Positions 45,096-52,451 of a stretch of 64,000 nt of DNA are shown piece after piece. Made by a program: the position numbers and the translations under genes. The stretch spans positions 1,302,001 through 1,366,000 of the forward strand of contig NZ_CP023690.1 of assembly GCF_008704795.1 (NCBI RefSeq), given 5' to 3'. Numbering within the stretch: position 1 is the first letter of the stretch; every line of letters starts with the position of its first letter. Source of the DNA: Streptomyces spectabilis (lineage in GTDB: Bacteria; Actinomycetota; Actinomycetes; Streptomycetales; Streptomycetaceae). The notes below the pieces were generated by a model. It did no database searches. It worked only from the letters and a program-made list of their open reading frames with translations, and was not told where the DNA came from.

Positions 45096-45116
45096 GCGTC
45101 GGTAGTCATCGCCTAG
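45096..45116 (-). promoter_or_regulatory. CTAGGCGRT motif upstream of the MFS operon
   Basis: Minus strand CTAGGCGATGACTACCGACGC, 33 bp before the MFS start. 18 of 21 bases match the copy at 49037-49057. Confidence 0.5.
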
Positions 45117-45177
45117 ACGTGACGCTGTACGTAGCCCTGCTGAGAGGCGCCTTCGTGGTGTCTCTGTGGGAAAACCC

Positions 45178-45186
45178 CTAGGCGAT
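45178..45186 (+). promoter_or_regulatory. CTAGGCGAT motif upstream of the LAL regulator
   Basis: Third copy of the core, 53 bp before the LAL start codon. A TAGGTT -10-like sequence (45226-45231) sits just ahead of the ATG, hinting at a leaderless message. Confidence 0.45.
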
Positions 45187-45238
45187 CAGGGGGCTTCCCG
45201 GATTCCCCTGAGGTCGGCGACCGCATAGGTTTTCGGAC

Positions 45239-48200
45239 ATGCCCGAGACATGCGCGGATGTGCTGATCGGCCGTCAGGACGACGTGCGCCGGCTCGACGC
45301 CCTGCTCCGAGCGGCACGGGAGGGCCGGGGCGGCGCCCTGGTCCTGCGCGGCGAGCCGGGCATCGGCAAGAGCGCGCTGCTGCGGCGCTCGGAGGAGGCC
45401 GCGACCGGCTTCCTCGTCATGCGGGCGTCCGGCGCGGAGTTCGAGATGGAGCTGCCGTTCGCCGCGCTGCACCAGTTGCTGGCACCGGTCACGGGCCGCG
45501 TCGGGGCGTTGCCCGCGCCGCACCGCGAGGCGCTGGAGGTCGCCTTCGGGCTCGGCACCGGCACGCCCGATCCGTTCCTGGTCGGCGTCGCGTCGCTCGG
45601 TCTCCTAGTGGAGACCGTGCGGGAGCGCCCGCTGCTGTGCGTCGTCGACGACGCGCAGTGGCTGGACCGGGCGTCGGCCAAGGCCCTGGCCTTCCTCGCC
45701 CGCCGGGTCTCGGCCGAGTCGATCGCGCTCGTGTTCGCGGTGCGCGAGCCGAGCCGGCTGCCCGAGCTGGACGGGCTTCCCGCCCACGCGCTCAAGGGAC
45801 TTGGCGAATCGGATGCCCGCGCGCTGCTGGCCGCGGCGGTCCGCGCGCCGTTGGACGAGCGGGTGCGCGCCCGCATCCTGGCCGAGGCGCGCGGCAACCC
45901 CCTGGCCCTCGTGGAGCTGCCCAGGACCGCCGGGCTCGCCGGGATGGCGGGCGGTTTCGCCCAGCCCGACTCGATACCGGGCGTGATCGAGCAGAGCTTC
46001 CGGGCCCGGCTCGAACTCCTGCCACCGGCGGCCCGGTTGCTGGTGACCGTGGCCGCCGCCGACCCGATCGGCGACCCCGGGCTGCTGTGGCGCGCGGCCG
46101 AGCTCCTGGGCATCGACGCCGCTGCGGCCGCGGCGGCCGTCCCCCTGGTCGAGTTCGGCACCCGGATCCGGTTCAGCCATCCCCTCGCCCGCTCGGCCGC
46201 GTACCGGGCCGCGACGCCCGAGGAGCGGCGCGGGGCGCACGAGGCGCTGGCCGCCGTGACCGACCCGGTCGCCGACCCGGACCGGCGGGCCTGGCACCGC
46301 GCCCAGGCCAGCGCGGGGCCCGACGAGGAGGTCGCCGCCGAGCTGGAGGCCTCCGCCACCCGTGCCCAGGAGCGCGGCGGTGTCGCGGCAGCGGCCGCCT
46401 TCCTGGAGCGCTCGGCCGCGCTCACCATCAGCCCGGTCCAGCGCACCGAGCGGACCCTCGCCGCGGTCCGGGCCAAGCTCTCGGTGGGCGACTTCGACAC
46501 GGCGGCCGACCTGCTCACCACCGTGCGGACCGACGATCCGGGCCAGGCCGCCCGCGCCGACCTGCTCCGCGGCAGGCTGTCGTTCGCCCGCCGCCGGGGC
46601 GACGAAGGCCCGACGGCACACCTGCTGCGGGCCGCCGCCCGCCTGGCGACCACCGATCCGGCCTGGTCACGCGAGTGCTCCCTGGACGCCATCGAGATGG
46701 GGCTGCTGCTCGGCGGCTTCGAGGAGGTGGTGGAGGCGGTCAGGGAGGCGTCGCGGGGGGACGAGCCGGACTCACGCACGGAGGCGCCACCGGGCGCGAC
46801 GGCACCCGGCCTGGGGACGCCCGGCCCTGGGACGCACGGCCCGGGGGCACCCGGCGTGGCGGCACCCGGCCCCGGGATGCACGGCCCGGAGACATCCGTT
46901 ACAGCGGCACCCTGCGTGACGGCGCCCGGACCGGAAGCACTCGACTCGGCGACATCCGCCCCAGGGACGCACGGCCCGGAAGCACCCGGCGCGACAGCAC
47001 CCGGCCTGGGAACGCCCAGCCGGGGGACATCCGACTCGGCGACACCCGGCGTGACGGCATCCGACCCGGGGCCACCCAGCCTGGAAGCACTCGGCTCGGC
47101 AGCACCCGACTCGGGGACCCCCAGCCCGGAAGCACCCGACTCGGGAACGCCCAGCCCGGAAACACCCGACCCAGCGGCACCGGGCGTGACAGCACCCGGC
47201 TCCGGGGCGCTCGGCCTGGGGACGCCCGGCCCGGAGACATCCGACGCGGCGGCACCCGGCCCGGGGACACCGAGCCCGAAAGCACCCGCCCCAGGGACAC
47301 CCAGCCCGAAGACGCCCATCCCGGAGACATCCGACTCAGCGACACCCAGCGTGACGGCACCCGCCCCGGGGACGCACGGCCCGGGGATGCCAAGCCCGGA
47401 AGCCCCCGCCTCGGCGGCACCCAACGCGGGGAGCCCCGGCCCAGGGACCCCCAGCCCGCAGCCACCCGCCCCGGCGGTGTCCGCTGAGCCCCGCCCCGCC
47501 CCAGCGCCCCCCAGGGCGAAAGCGCCCCTCCCACCCCCCTCCGGCACACCCGCCGTCCTGAGCGGTCTCATCAGGCTGGTCCGCGACGGCCATGCCAGGG
47601 CAGGTGACATCCTCGGGCCGGTGGTCGGCGACGTCGGCGCCGAGGTGTGGGCCAGGCGGCCCTCGCTGGGCTTCATGCTGGCCACCGAGCTGTGGAACTT
47701 CGACTCCCTGTACGGCATAGCCGCCCGCGCCGCCGCGGCCGGGCGCGGGGCGGGCTCCTTCCACGCGTTGCCCATCGCCCTGGCCATGCAGGCCACCGCG
47801 GCCGTGCACCGGGGCGACTTCGGTGCGGCGATGGAGCTGATATCCGAGGAGGAGGCGATCGCCGACGCCACCGGCGCGGCCCCGCTGGTCTATCCGCGCC
47901 TGCACCTGGCCGCGCTGCGCGGGCGGCGCGAGGAGGCCCTGACGCTGTTCGCGTCGGTGGACCACCGGATGAGCCTCAGCGTGCAGTGGGCGACAGCCGT
48001 GCTCAGCAACGGCCTGGCCGACTACCCGGCCGCGCTGAAGGCGGCACAGCAGGCCTTCGCGTACGGCGCCGTCGGCACGGCGGGCCTCGCCCTGCCGGAG
48101 CTGGTCGAGGCGGCCGTGCGGTGCGGCGAGCCGAAGACCGCCGCCGCGGCCCACGCGACGCTCCGGCAGCGCACCCAGGCGGGCCGGCAGGCCTGGGGCC

Positions 48201-48670
48201 TGGGCGTGGAGGCCTGTGCGCGCGCCCTGGTCACCGGGGACGAGTCCGCGTACCAGGAGGCGATCGCCCTGCTCGACGACGGCGCCCTCGTCGTCTACCG
48301 CGCCCGGGCACATCTGCTGTACGGGGAGTGGCTGCGCCGCCAGGGCCGGCGGCGTGACGCCCGGTCCGCGCTGCGCCTCGCCCACGGGGCGCTGTCCGAA
48401 CTCGGCATGGAGGCGTTCGCCGAGCGCGCCGCCGGTGAGCTGCGCGCCACCGGCGAGCAGGCCCGCAGCCGGGCGTCGAAGGCGACGGACCAGCTGACGA
48501 TGCAGGAGACGCACATCGCACGCCTGGTCGCCGACGGCGCTACCTCCAAGGAGGTGGCCGCGAAGCTGTTCCTCAGCCCGCGGACGGTCGACGCCCATCT
48601 GCGCAATATCTTCCGCAAGCTCGGGCTCACCTCACGCAGACAGCTCCGGGACCTGCCCGAGATCCGTTAG
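45239..48670 (+). CDS. LAL-type LuxR regulator (AAA ATPase + LuxR HTH) with a large repeat insert
   Basis: 1143 residues, ATG at 45239. N-terminal ATPase: Walker A G-E-P-G-I-G-K-S-A-L-L near residue 40 and Walker B L-C-V-V-D-D-A-Q-W. A helical middle region carries a low-complexity Pro/Gly/Thr/Ala/Ser insert (about 510-765) made of G-T-P-x-P-like units. The C-terminal LuxR HTH reads E-T-H-I-A-R-L-V-A-D-G-A-T-S-K-E-V-A, then S-P-R-T-V-D-A-H-L-R-N-I-F-R-K-L-G. Without the insert the length is about 890, normal for LALs. Likely controls the divergent MFS operon. Confidence 0.9.
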   Translation: MPETCADVLIGRQDDVRRLDALLRAAREGRGGALVLRGEPGIGKSALLRRSEEAATGFLVMRASGAEFEMELPFAALHQLLAPVTGRVGALPAPHREALEVAFGLGTGTPDPFLVGVASLGLLVETVRERPLLCVVDDAQWLDRASAKALAFLARRVSAESIALVFAVREPSRLPELDGLPAHALKGLGESDARALLAAAVRAPLDERVRARILAEARGNPLALVELPRTAGLAGMAGGFAQPDSIPGVIEQSFRARLELLPPAARLLVTVAAADPIGDPGLLWRAAELLGIDAAAAAAAVPLVEFGTRIRFSHPLARSAAYRAATPEERRGAHEALAAVTDPVADPDRRAWHRAQASAGPDEEVAAELEASATRAQERGGVAAAAAFLERSAALTISPVQRTERTLAAVRAKLSVGDFDTAADLLTTVRTDDPGQAARADLLRGRLSFARRRGDEGPTAHLLRAAARLATTDPAWSRECSLDAIEMGLLLGGFEEVVEAVREASRGDEPDSRTEAPPGATAPGLGTPGPGTHGPGAPGVAAPGPGMHGPETSVTAAPCVTAPGPEALDSATSAPGTHGPEAPGATAPGLGTPSRGTSDSATPGVTASDPGPPSLEALGSAAPDSGTPSPEAPDSGTPSPETPDPAAPGVTAPGSGALGLGTPGPETSDAAAPGPGTPSPKAPAPGTPSPKTPIPETSDSATPSVTAPAPGTHGPGMPSPEAPASAAPNAGSPGPGTPSPQPPAPAVSAEPRPAPAPPRAKAPLPPPSGTPAVLSGLIRLVRDGHARAGDILGPVVGDVGAEVWARRPSLGFMLATELWNFDSLYGIAARAAAAGRGAGSFHALPIALAMQATAAVHRGDFGAAMELISEEEAIADATGAAPLVYPRLHLAALRGRREEALTLFASVDHRMSLSVQWATAVLSNGLADYPAALKAAQQAFAYGAVGTAGLALPELVEAAVRCGEPKTAAAAHATLRQRTQAGRQAWGLGVEACARALVTGDESAYQEAIALLDDGALVVYRARAHLLYGEWLRRQGRRRDARSALRLAHGALSELGMEAFAERAAGELRATGEQARSRASKATDQLTMQETHIARLVADGATSKEVAAKLFLSPRTVDAHLRNIFRKLGLTSRRQLRDLPEIR
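46780..47510 (+). repeat. Low-complexity tandem repeat inside the LAL gene
   Basis: About 730 bp of imperfect 15-bp units (GGGACNCCCGGCCCG-like) coding for G-T-P-G-P and variants. Length stays in frame with the LAL gene, and the composition keeps several other frames open as well. Confidence 0.8.
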
Positions 48671-49006
48671 CCGCATGGTGGTGGCCGCGGCCCCGGGCCC
48701 GTTCATCGACTCCACGGGGCCGGGCCAGCTCAGCCCGTACTTGGCGCGGTAGGCACCGGAGACCCGCCGGACGACCTCGGGGTCGGCCACCGCCCCGAGC
48801 ACGACGGGCACCCGCGCTCCGCCCGCCTCCACGGCCGTCTCGGCGCCCCGCAGCACCCGCCGGTACCACGCGCTGCGCCGTCCGAACGCGGACCTGACGT
48901 ACGCGTCGCCGTCGAGCGCGACCACCCAGACCGCCCTGCCCGACCACCGGCCGTCCTCATGCCGAACCCACAGAACGATCTCCGCCCGGTCCATGACAGT
49001 GTTCAT
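48632..49006 (-). CDS. DUF2255 family protein
   Basis: 124 residues, ATG at 49006 (a second Met at 48994). Family look: V-V-A-L-D-G-D-A-Y-V-R-S-A-F-G-x-x-S-A-W-Y-R-R-V-L, then A-Y-R-A-K-Y-G near residue 88. Fold resembles flavin-reductase split barrels; function unknown. The 3' end overlaps the convergent LAL gene by 39 bp. It shares the CTAGGCGRT-type motif with the MFS operon. Confidence 0.85.
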   Translation of the reverse strand: MNTVMDRAEIVLWVRHEDGRWSGRAVWVVALDGDAYVRSAFGRRSAWYRRVLRGAETAVEAGGARVPVVLGAVADPEVVRRVSGAYRAKYGLSWPGPVESMNGPGAAATTMRLTDLGQVPELSA

Positions 49007-49036
49007 GGCCCCACTGTCACCGCGCGGCCCCCGTGT

Positions 49037-49057
49037 ACGCGTCGGTGGTCACCGCCT
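49037..49057 (-). promoter_or_regulatory. CTAGGCGRT motif upstream of the DUF2255 gene
   Basis: Minus strand CTAGGCGGTGACCACCGACGC, 31 bp before the start; nearly the same spacing as for the MFS gene. Confidence 0.5.
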
Positions 49058-49131
49058 AGACCGGCGCGCCCGGGGCACGCCCCGGGGCATGGTCATCGAG
49101 CTCACCTCGGGGGCCAGTAGACTTCTCGGCT

Positions 49132-49929
49132 GTGGCGGACACCCAGTACGAAGACCTGTTGCGGCTAGTGCTCACCTCCGGAACGGCGAAGGCCGACCGG
49201 ACGGGCACCGGTACCCGGAGTGTCTTCGGGCACCAACTGCGTTACGACCTCTCGCAGGGGTTCCCGCTGGTCACCACCAAGAAGGTGCACCTCCGGTCCA
49301 TCGTGTACGAGCTCCTGTGGTTCCTGCGCGGCGACGCGAACGTCCGCTGGCTGCAGGAGCAGGGCGTCACCATCTGGGACGAGTGGGCCGACGAGAACGG
49401 CGACCTCGGTCCGGTCTACGGCGCGCAGTGGCGCTCCTGGCCCGCCCCCGACGGCCGGCACATCGACCAGATCAGCGAGGTCCTGGACACGCTGCGCCGG
49501 GACCCCGACTCCCGCCGGATGATCGTCTCCGCGTGGAACGTCGCCGAGCTCGACAAGATGGCTCTCGCCCCGTGCCACGCCTTCTTCCAGTTCTACGTCG
49601 CCGACGGCAAGCTCTCCTGCCAGCTGTACCAGCGCAGCGCGGACCTGTTCCTCGGCGTCCCGTTCAACATCGCCAGCTACGCGCTGCTCACGCACATGGT
49701 GGCGCAGCAGGTCGGCCTGGAGCCGGGTGACTTCATCTGGACCGGCGGCGACTGCCACATCTACGACAACCACGTGGAGCAGGTGACCGAGCAGCTCTCG
49801 CGCACCCCGCTCGCGTTCCCGAGCCTCGAGCTGCGCCGGGCCGAGTCGCTCTTCGACTACGCCTTCACCGACGTGAAGGTGCAGGACTACCAGCACCACC
49901 CGGCCATCAAGGCTCCGGTCGCGGTATGA
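49132..49929 (+). CDS. thyA: Thymidylate synthase (ThyA)
   Basis: 265 residues, GTG at 49132; a TAGACT -10-like box at 49118-49123 suggests a leaderless message. Hallmarks: R-T-G-T-G-T-R-S near residue 23, W-F-L-R-G-D, the catalytic Cys in [10 protein letters not shown] near residue 147, [13 protein letters not shown] and G-D-C-H-I-Y-D-N-H. Makes dTMP from dUMP with methylene-tetrahydrofolate. Overlaps folA by 4 bp. Confidence 0.97.
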   Translation: MADTQYEDLLRLVLTSGTAKADRTGTGTRSVFGHQLRYDLSQGFPLVTTKKVHLRSIVYELLWFLRGDANVRWLQEQGVTIWDEWADENGDLGPVYGAQWRSWPAPDGRHIDQISEVLDTLRRDPDSRRMIVSAWNVAELDKMALAPCHAFFQFYVADGKLSCQLYQRSADLFLGVPFNIASYALLTHMVAQQVGLEPGDFIWTGGDCHIYDNHVEQVTEQLSRTPLAFPSLELRRAESLFDYAFTDVKVQDYQHHPAIKAPVAV

Positions 49930-50429
49930 ACGTCGGGCTGATCTGGGCGCAGACCCTCGACGGCGTGATCGGCGCGGGCAACGCCATCCCGTGGCGGCTG
50001 CCGGAGGACCTGGCGCACTTCAAGGCCACCACCCTCGGTCATCCCGTGGTGATGGGCCGCAAGACGTGGGATTCGCTGCCTCCGCGGTTCCGCCCGCTGC
50101 CCGGCAGGCGCAACGTCGTGGTGACGCGCGATCCGCGGTGGGCGGCCGAAGGCGCGGAGCGCGCCGGGTCCCTCGCCGAGGCCCTGGACCGCGCGGCCGA
50201 GCCGCTGGAGTCGCACGCCCCCACCGAGACGTGGGTCATGGGCGGCGGCGAGATCTACCGTGCGGCCATGCGGTACGCCACGACGCTGTCGGTGACGGAG
50301 GTCGACACGGCGGTGGCCGGCGACACCTACGCCCCGACGCCGGACCCGACGTGGAAGGTCACCGAGGACAAGGGCTGGCAGTCCTCCACCTCCGGCCTTC
50401 GCTACCGCATCCGCACCTACACCCGGTGA
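49926..50429 (+). CDS. folA: Dihydrofolate reductase
   Basis: 167 residues, ATG at 49926 overlapping thyA. Motifs: [23 protein letters not shown] (substrate-binding acidic residue), [11 protein letters not shown], and V-M-G-G-G-E-I-Y near residue 108. Regenerates tetrahydrofolate from the dihydrofolate made by ThyA. The pair borders a biosynthetic cluster but looks like normal metabolism. Confidence 0.97.
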   Translation: MNVGLIWAQTLDGVIGAGNAIPWRLPEDLAHFKATTLGHPVVMGRKTWDSLPPRFRPLPGRRNVVVTRDPRWAAEGAERAGSLAEALDRAAEPLESHAPTETWVMGGGEIYRAAMRYATTLSVTEVDTAVAGDTYAPTPDPTWKVTEDKGWQSSTSGLRYRIRTYTR

Positions 50430-50664
50430 CGGCCCACCGCACCCGGTAACTCCGCTCGTCACGGAAGCAAATAGCGGATTCACCCATTCCTCCATGCCGG
50501 AAATCACCCTGCCGAAAACCGTCCAGGGGCATTACGGCACAGGACGGAAAGCGGAAAATCAAGATCTATTGCGACGCCAGTCGTACGACTCTTGACAAAC
50601 CTTACAGCCGCTGGAAACCATGGTGAATCTTGCACTGGCTAACGGTGAGCCAGGGAGGCCGTGA
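50430..50664 (+). promoter_or_regulatory. Leader and promoter region of the biosynthetic cluster
   Basis: AT-richer than its surroundings. A TTGACA (50592-50597) is a candidate -35 without a clear -10. GGGAGG (50653-50658) is the ribosome site of the radical SAM gene. Confidence 0.5.
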
Positions 50665-52422
50665 ATGACTCTCACGGAACAGCCATCAACATCGCGGCTC
50701 GAGGCCGATCTCTTCCTCTTACACGCACCCAGCGTCTTTGACTTCCGCGAGCGTGACGACATGCTGTTCGCCTATCTGAGCGACAGCGACAGCGTCAATG
50801 TCACCTCGGTCTACGAGATTTATCCCATCGGCTGGTTCTCGATAAAGCAGCGCCTTGCCGACAGCGGGTTCGACACTCAGATCGTGAATATGGCGTCACT
50901 CATGCTCATACATCCCGAATTGGATGTAGAGCGGCTCCTGGCCCGCTTCGAGGCACCGATCTTCGGATTCGATCTGCACTGGATGGCCCACTGCCACGGC
51001 TCGGTCGAGCTCGCGGCCCTCGTGAAGCGGGTGCACCCCGAAGCGCTCACCATCTTCGGCGGCATCTCGGCGACCTACTACGCCGAGGAACTGATCGCGT
51101 ACCCGAGCGTCGACGTCGTCGTCCAGGGATACGACACCCTCGACCCGGTCACCGAACTCGTCAGCAGGGTCCGGCGGGGGGACAGGGACTTCCGCTCGAT
51201 TCCGAACCTGCTGTACAAGGTCGACGGCGAGGTCATCGCCACCGGCTTCTCGCACACGCCGGACAGCGACTACAACAACGTGCGCAACGATTGGTCGTAC
51301 TACCGCGAGGCGGCCGACGGCGGCCCGTCGGCGTCCAAGCTCATCATGACCCTGCCCAACACCGGCTGCGCCCACGACTGCGGCTGGTGCGGCGGGTCAC
51401 GGTTCGCGTACCGCAACATCATGGGCGTCCGCAAGACCCTGGTGCAGAAGGACAACGACCTCGTCGTCGAAGAGCTCCGCACCATGAAGGAGGCGGCGAA
51501 GCGCACCTCGATCTACGCGCTCCAGTGCTACTCCGAGAACCGCACGCGGATGCACCAGTACCTGGACGCCGTGAAAGAGCTCGGATACAAGAGCGTCCAC
51601 TTCGAGCAGTTCAGCCTGACACCGCCCGACATCCTGAAGAAGATGGGCGAGTCAACGGATTCCTACATCATGCTCTCCCCCGAGTCCCACGACCTGAGGA
51701 TCAGCAAGGCCGCCGGCCGCGGGAACTACACCATGGCGCAGATGGAGGAATGGATACCCCGCGCCCTCGATGCCGGTGTGAAAGGCATCATGATCTGGTT
51801 CTTCATCGGCATGCCCTATCAGGACCGGCAATCGGTGATGGACACGATCGCGTACTCCGAGCGCCTCATCCGGAAGTTCGGCGGCTGGGCCGCCCTTCCG
51901 CTCATCTGCCCGATGGTGCCGTTCCTCGACCCCGGGTCCCAGTTCTTCGAGGAGCCGGAAAAGCATGGTTACCACATCTACCACCGCACGCTCGAAGAGC
52001 ACCGCCGGGCCATGGTCGAACCGCTGTGGCACCGGCGGCTGAACTACGGGACGCGCTGGCTTGACAGGCGCCGGCTCCAGGACGTCTCGTACGAGGCGAT
52101 CACCCGCCTGGTGGAGATCAAGGGCGAGTACGGGGTGCTCCCCACCGGATTCTGCAAGGCCGTTCTCAGGACCATCGACGAGACGCGGGAGTTGCTCGGG
52201 GAAATGGAACGGGCACTGCTGCTCGACCAGCGCCTGCCGGCCGCGCTCCGGGACGAGATCCGCGTGTACAACCGCAAGGTCCTGTCCTATACGAACGACC
52301 AGATCATGCCCGTTCCGCGGCCGCTCGGCGGTCGCTGGTTCGACGACGCCACCGTCCCGCCGGAGATGATCCAGGACGTTCTGGCGACGTCGGCGGCCTC
52401 GGCTCCGGTCCGCGGGGCCTAG
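50665..52422 (+). CDS. Cobalamin-binding radical SAM enzyme
   Basis: 585 residues, ATG at 50665. Residues about 50-170 form a B12-binding Rossmann-like domain (I-F-G-F-D-L-H-W, I-F-G-G-I-S-A-T-Y-Y). The radical SAM domain follows (about 220-430) with the cluster motif C235-x3-C239-x2-C242 in G-C-A-H-D-C-G-W-C-G-G-S, as in BchE/CloN6-type proteins. The C-terminal 150 residues are helical. Such enzymes methylate or cyclise carbon centres. Codon 19 is TTA (50719-50721), so bldA may gate expression. First gene of the cluster. Confidence 0.9.
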   Translation: MTLTEQPSTSRLEADLFLLHAPSVFDFRERDDMLFAYLSDSDSVNVTSVYEIYPIGWFSIKQRLADSGFDTQIVNMASLMLIHPELDVERLLARFEAPIFGFDLHWMAHCHGSVELAALVKRVHPEALTIFGGISATYYAEELIAYPSVDVVVQGYDTLDPVTELVSRVRRGDRDFRSIPNLLYKVDGEVIATGFSHTPDSDYNNVRNDWSYYREAADGGPSASKLIMTLPNTGCAHDCGWCGGSRFAYRNIMGVRKTLVQKDNDLVVEELRTMKEAAKRTSIYALQCYSENRTRMHQYLDAVKELGYKSVHFEQFSLTPPDILKKMGESTDSYIMLSPESHDLRISKAAGRGNYTMAQMEEWIPRALDAGVKGIMIWFFIGMPYQDRQSVMDTIAYSERLIRKFGGWAALPLICPMVPFLDPGSQFFEEPEKHGYHIYHRTLEEHRRAMVEPLWHRRLNYGTRWLDRRRLQDVSYEAITRLVEIKGEYGVLPTGFCKAVLRTIDETRELLGEMERALLLDQRLPAALRDEIRVYNRKVLSYTNDQIMPVPRPLGGRWFDDATVPPEMIQDVLATSAASAPVRGA

Positions 52423-52451
52423 ATGAACGCGCCGTCGAGCAGGGGGTCGGG

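Noticed and set aside
46780..47510. CRISPR array
   Set aside because: Repeats are about 15 bp, contiguous, in frame and without spacers.
45274..47871. 865-codon minus-strand frame opposite the LAL gene
   Set aside because: Ser/Arg/Ala-rich; open only because of the repeat composition.
49132..50429. thyA-folA as antifolate self-resistance genes of the adjacent cluster
   Set aside because: Both look like normal housekeeping enzymes, are separated from the cluster by 235 bp with its own promoter, and nothing indicates an antifolate product.
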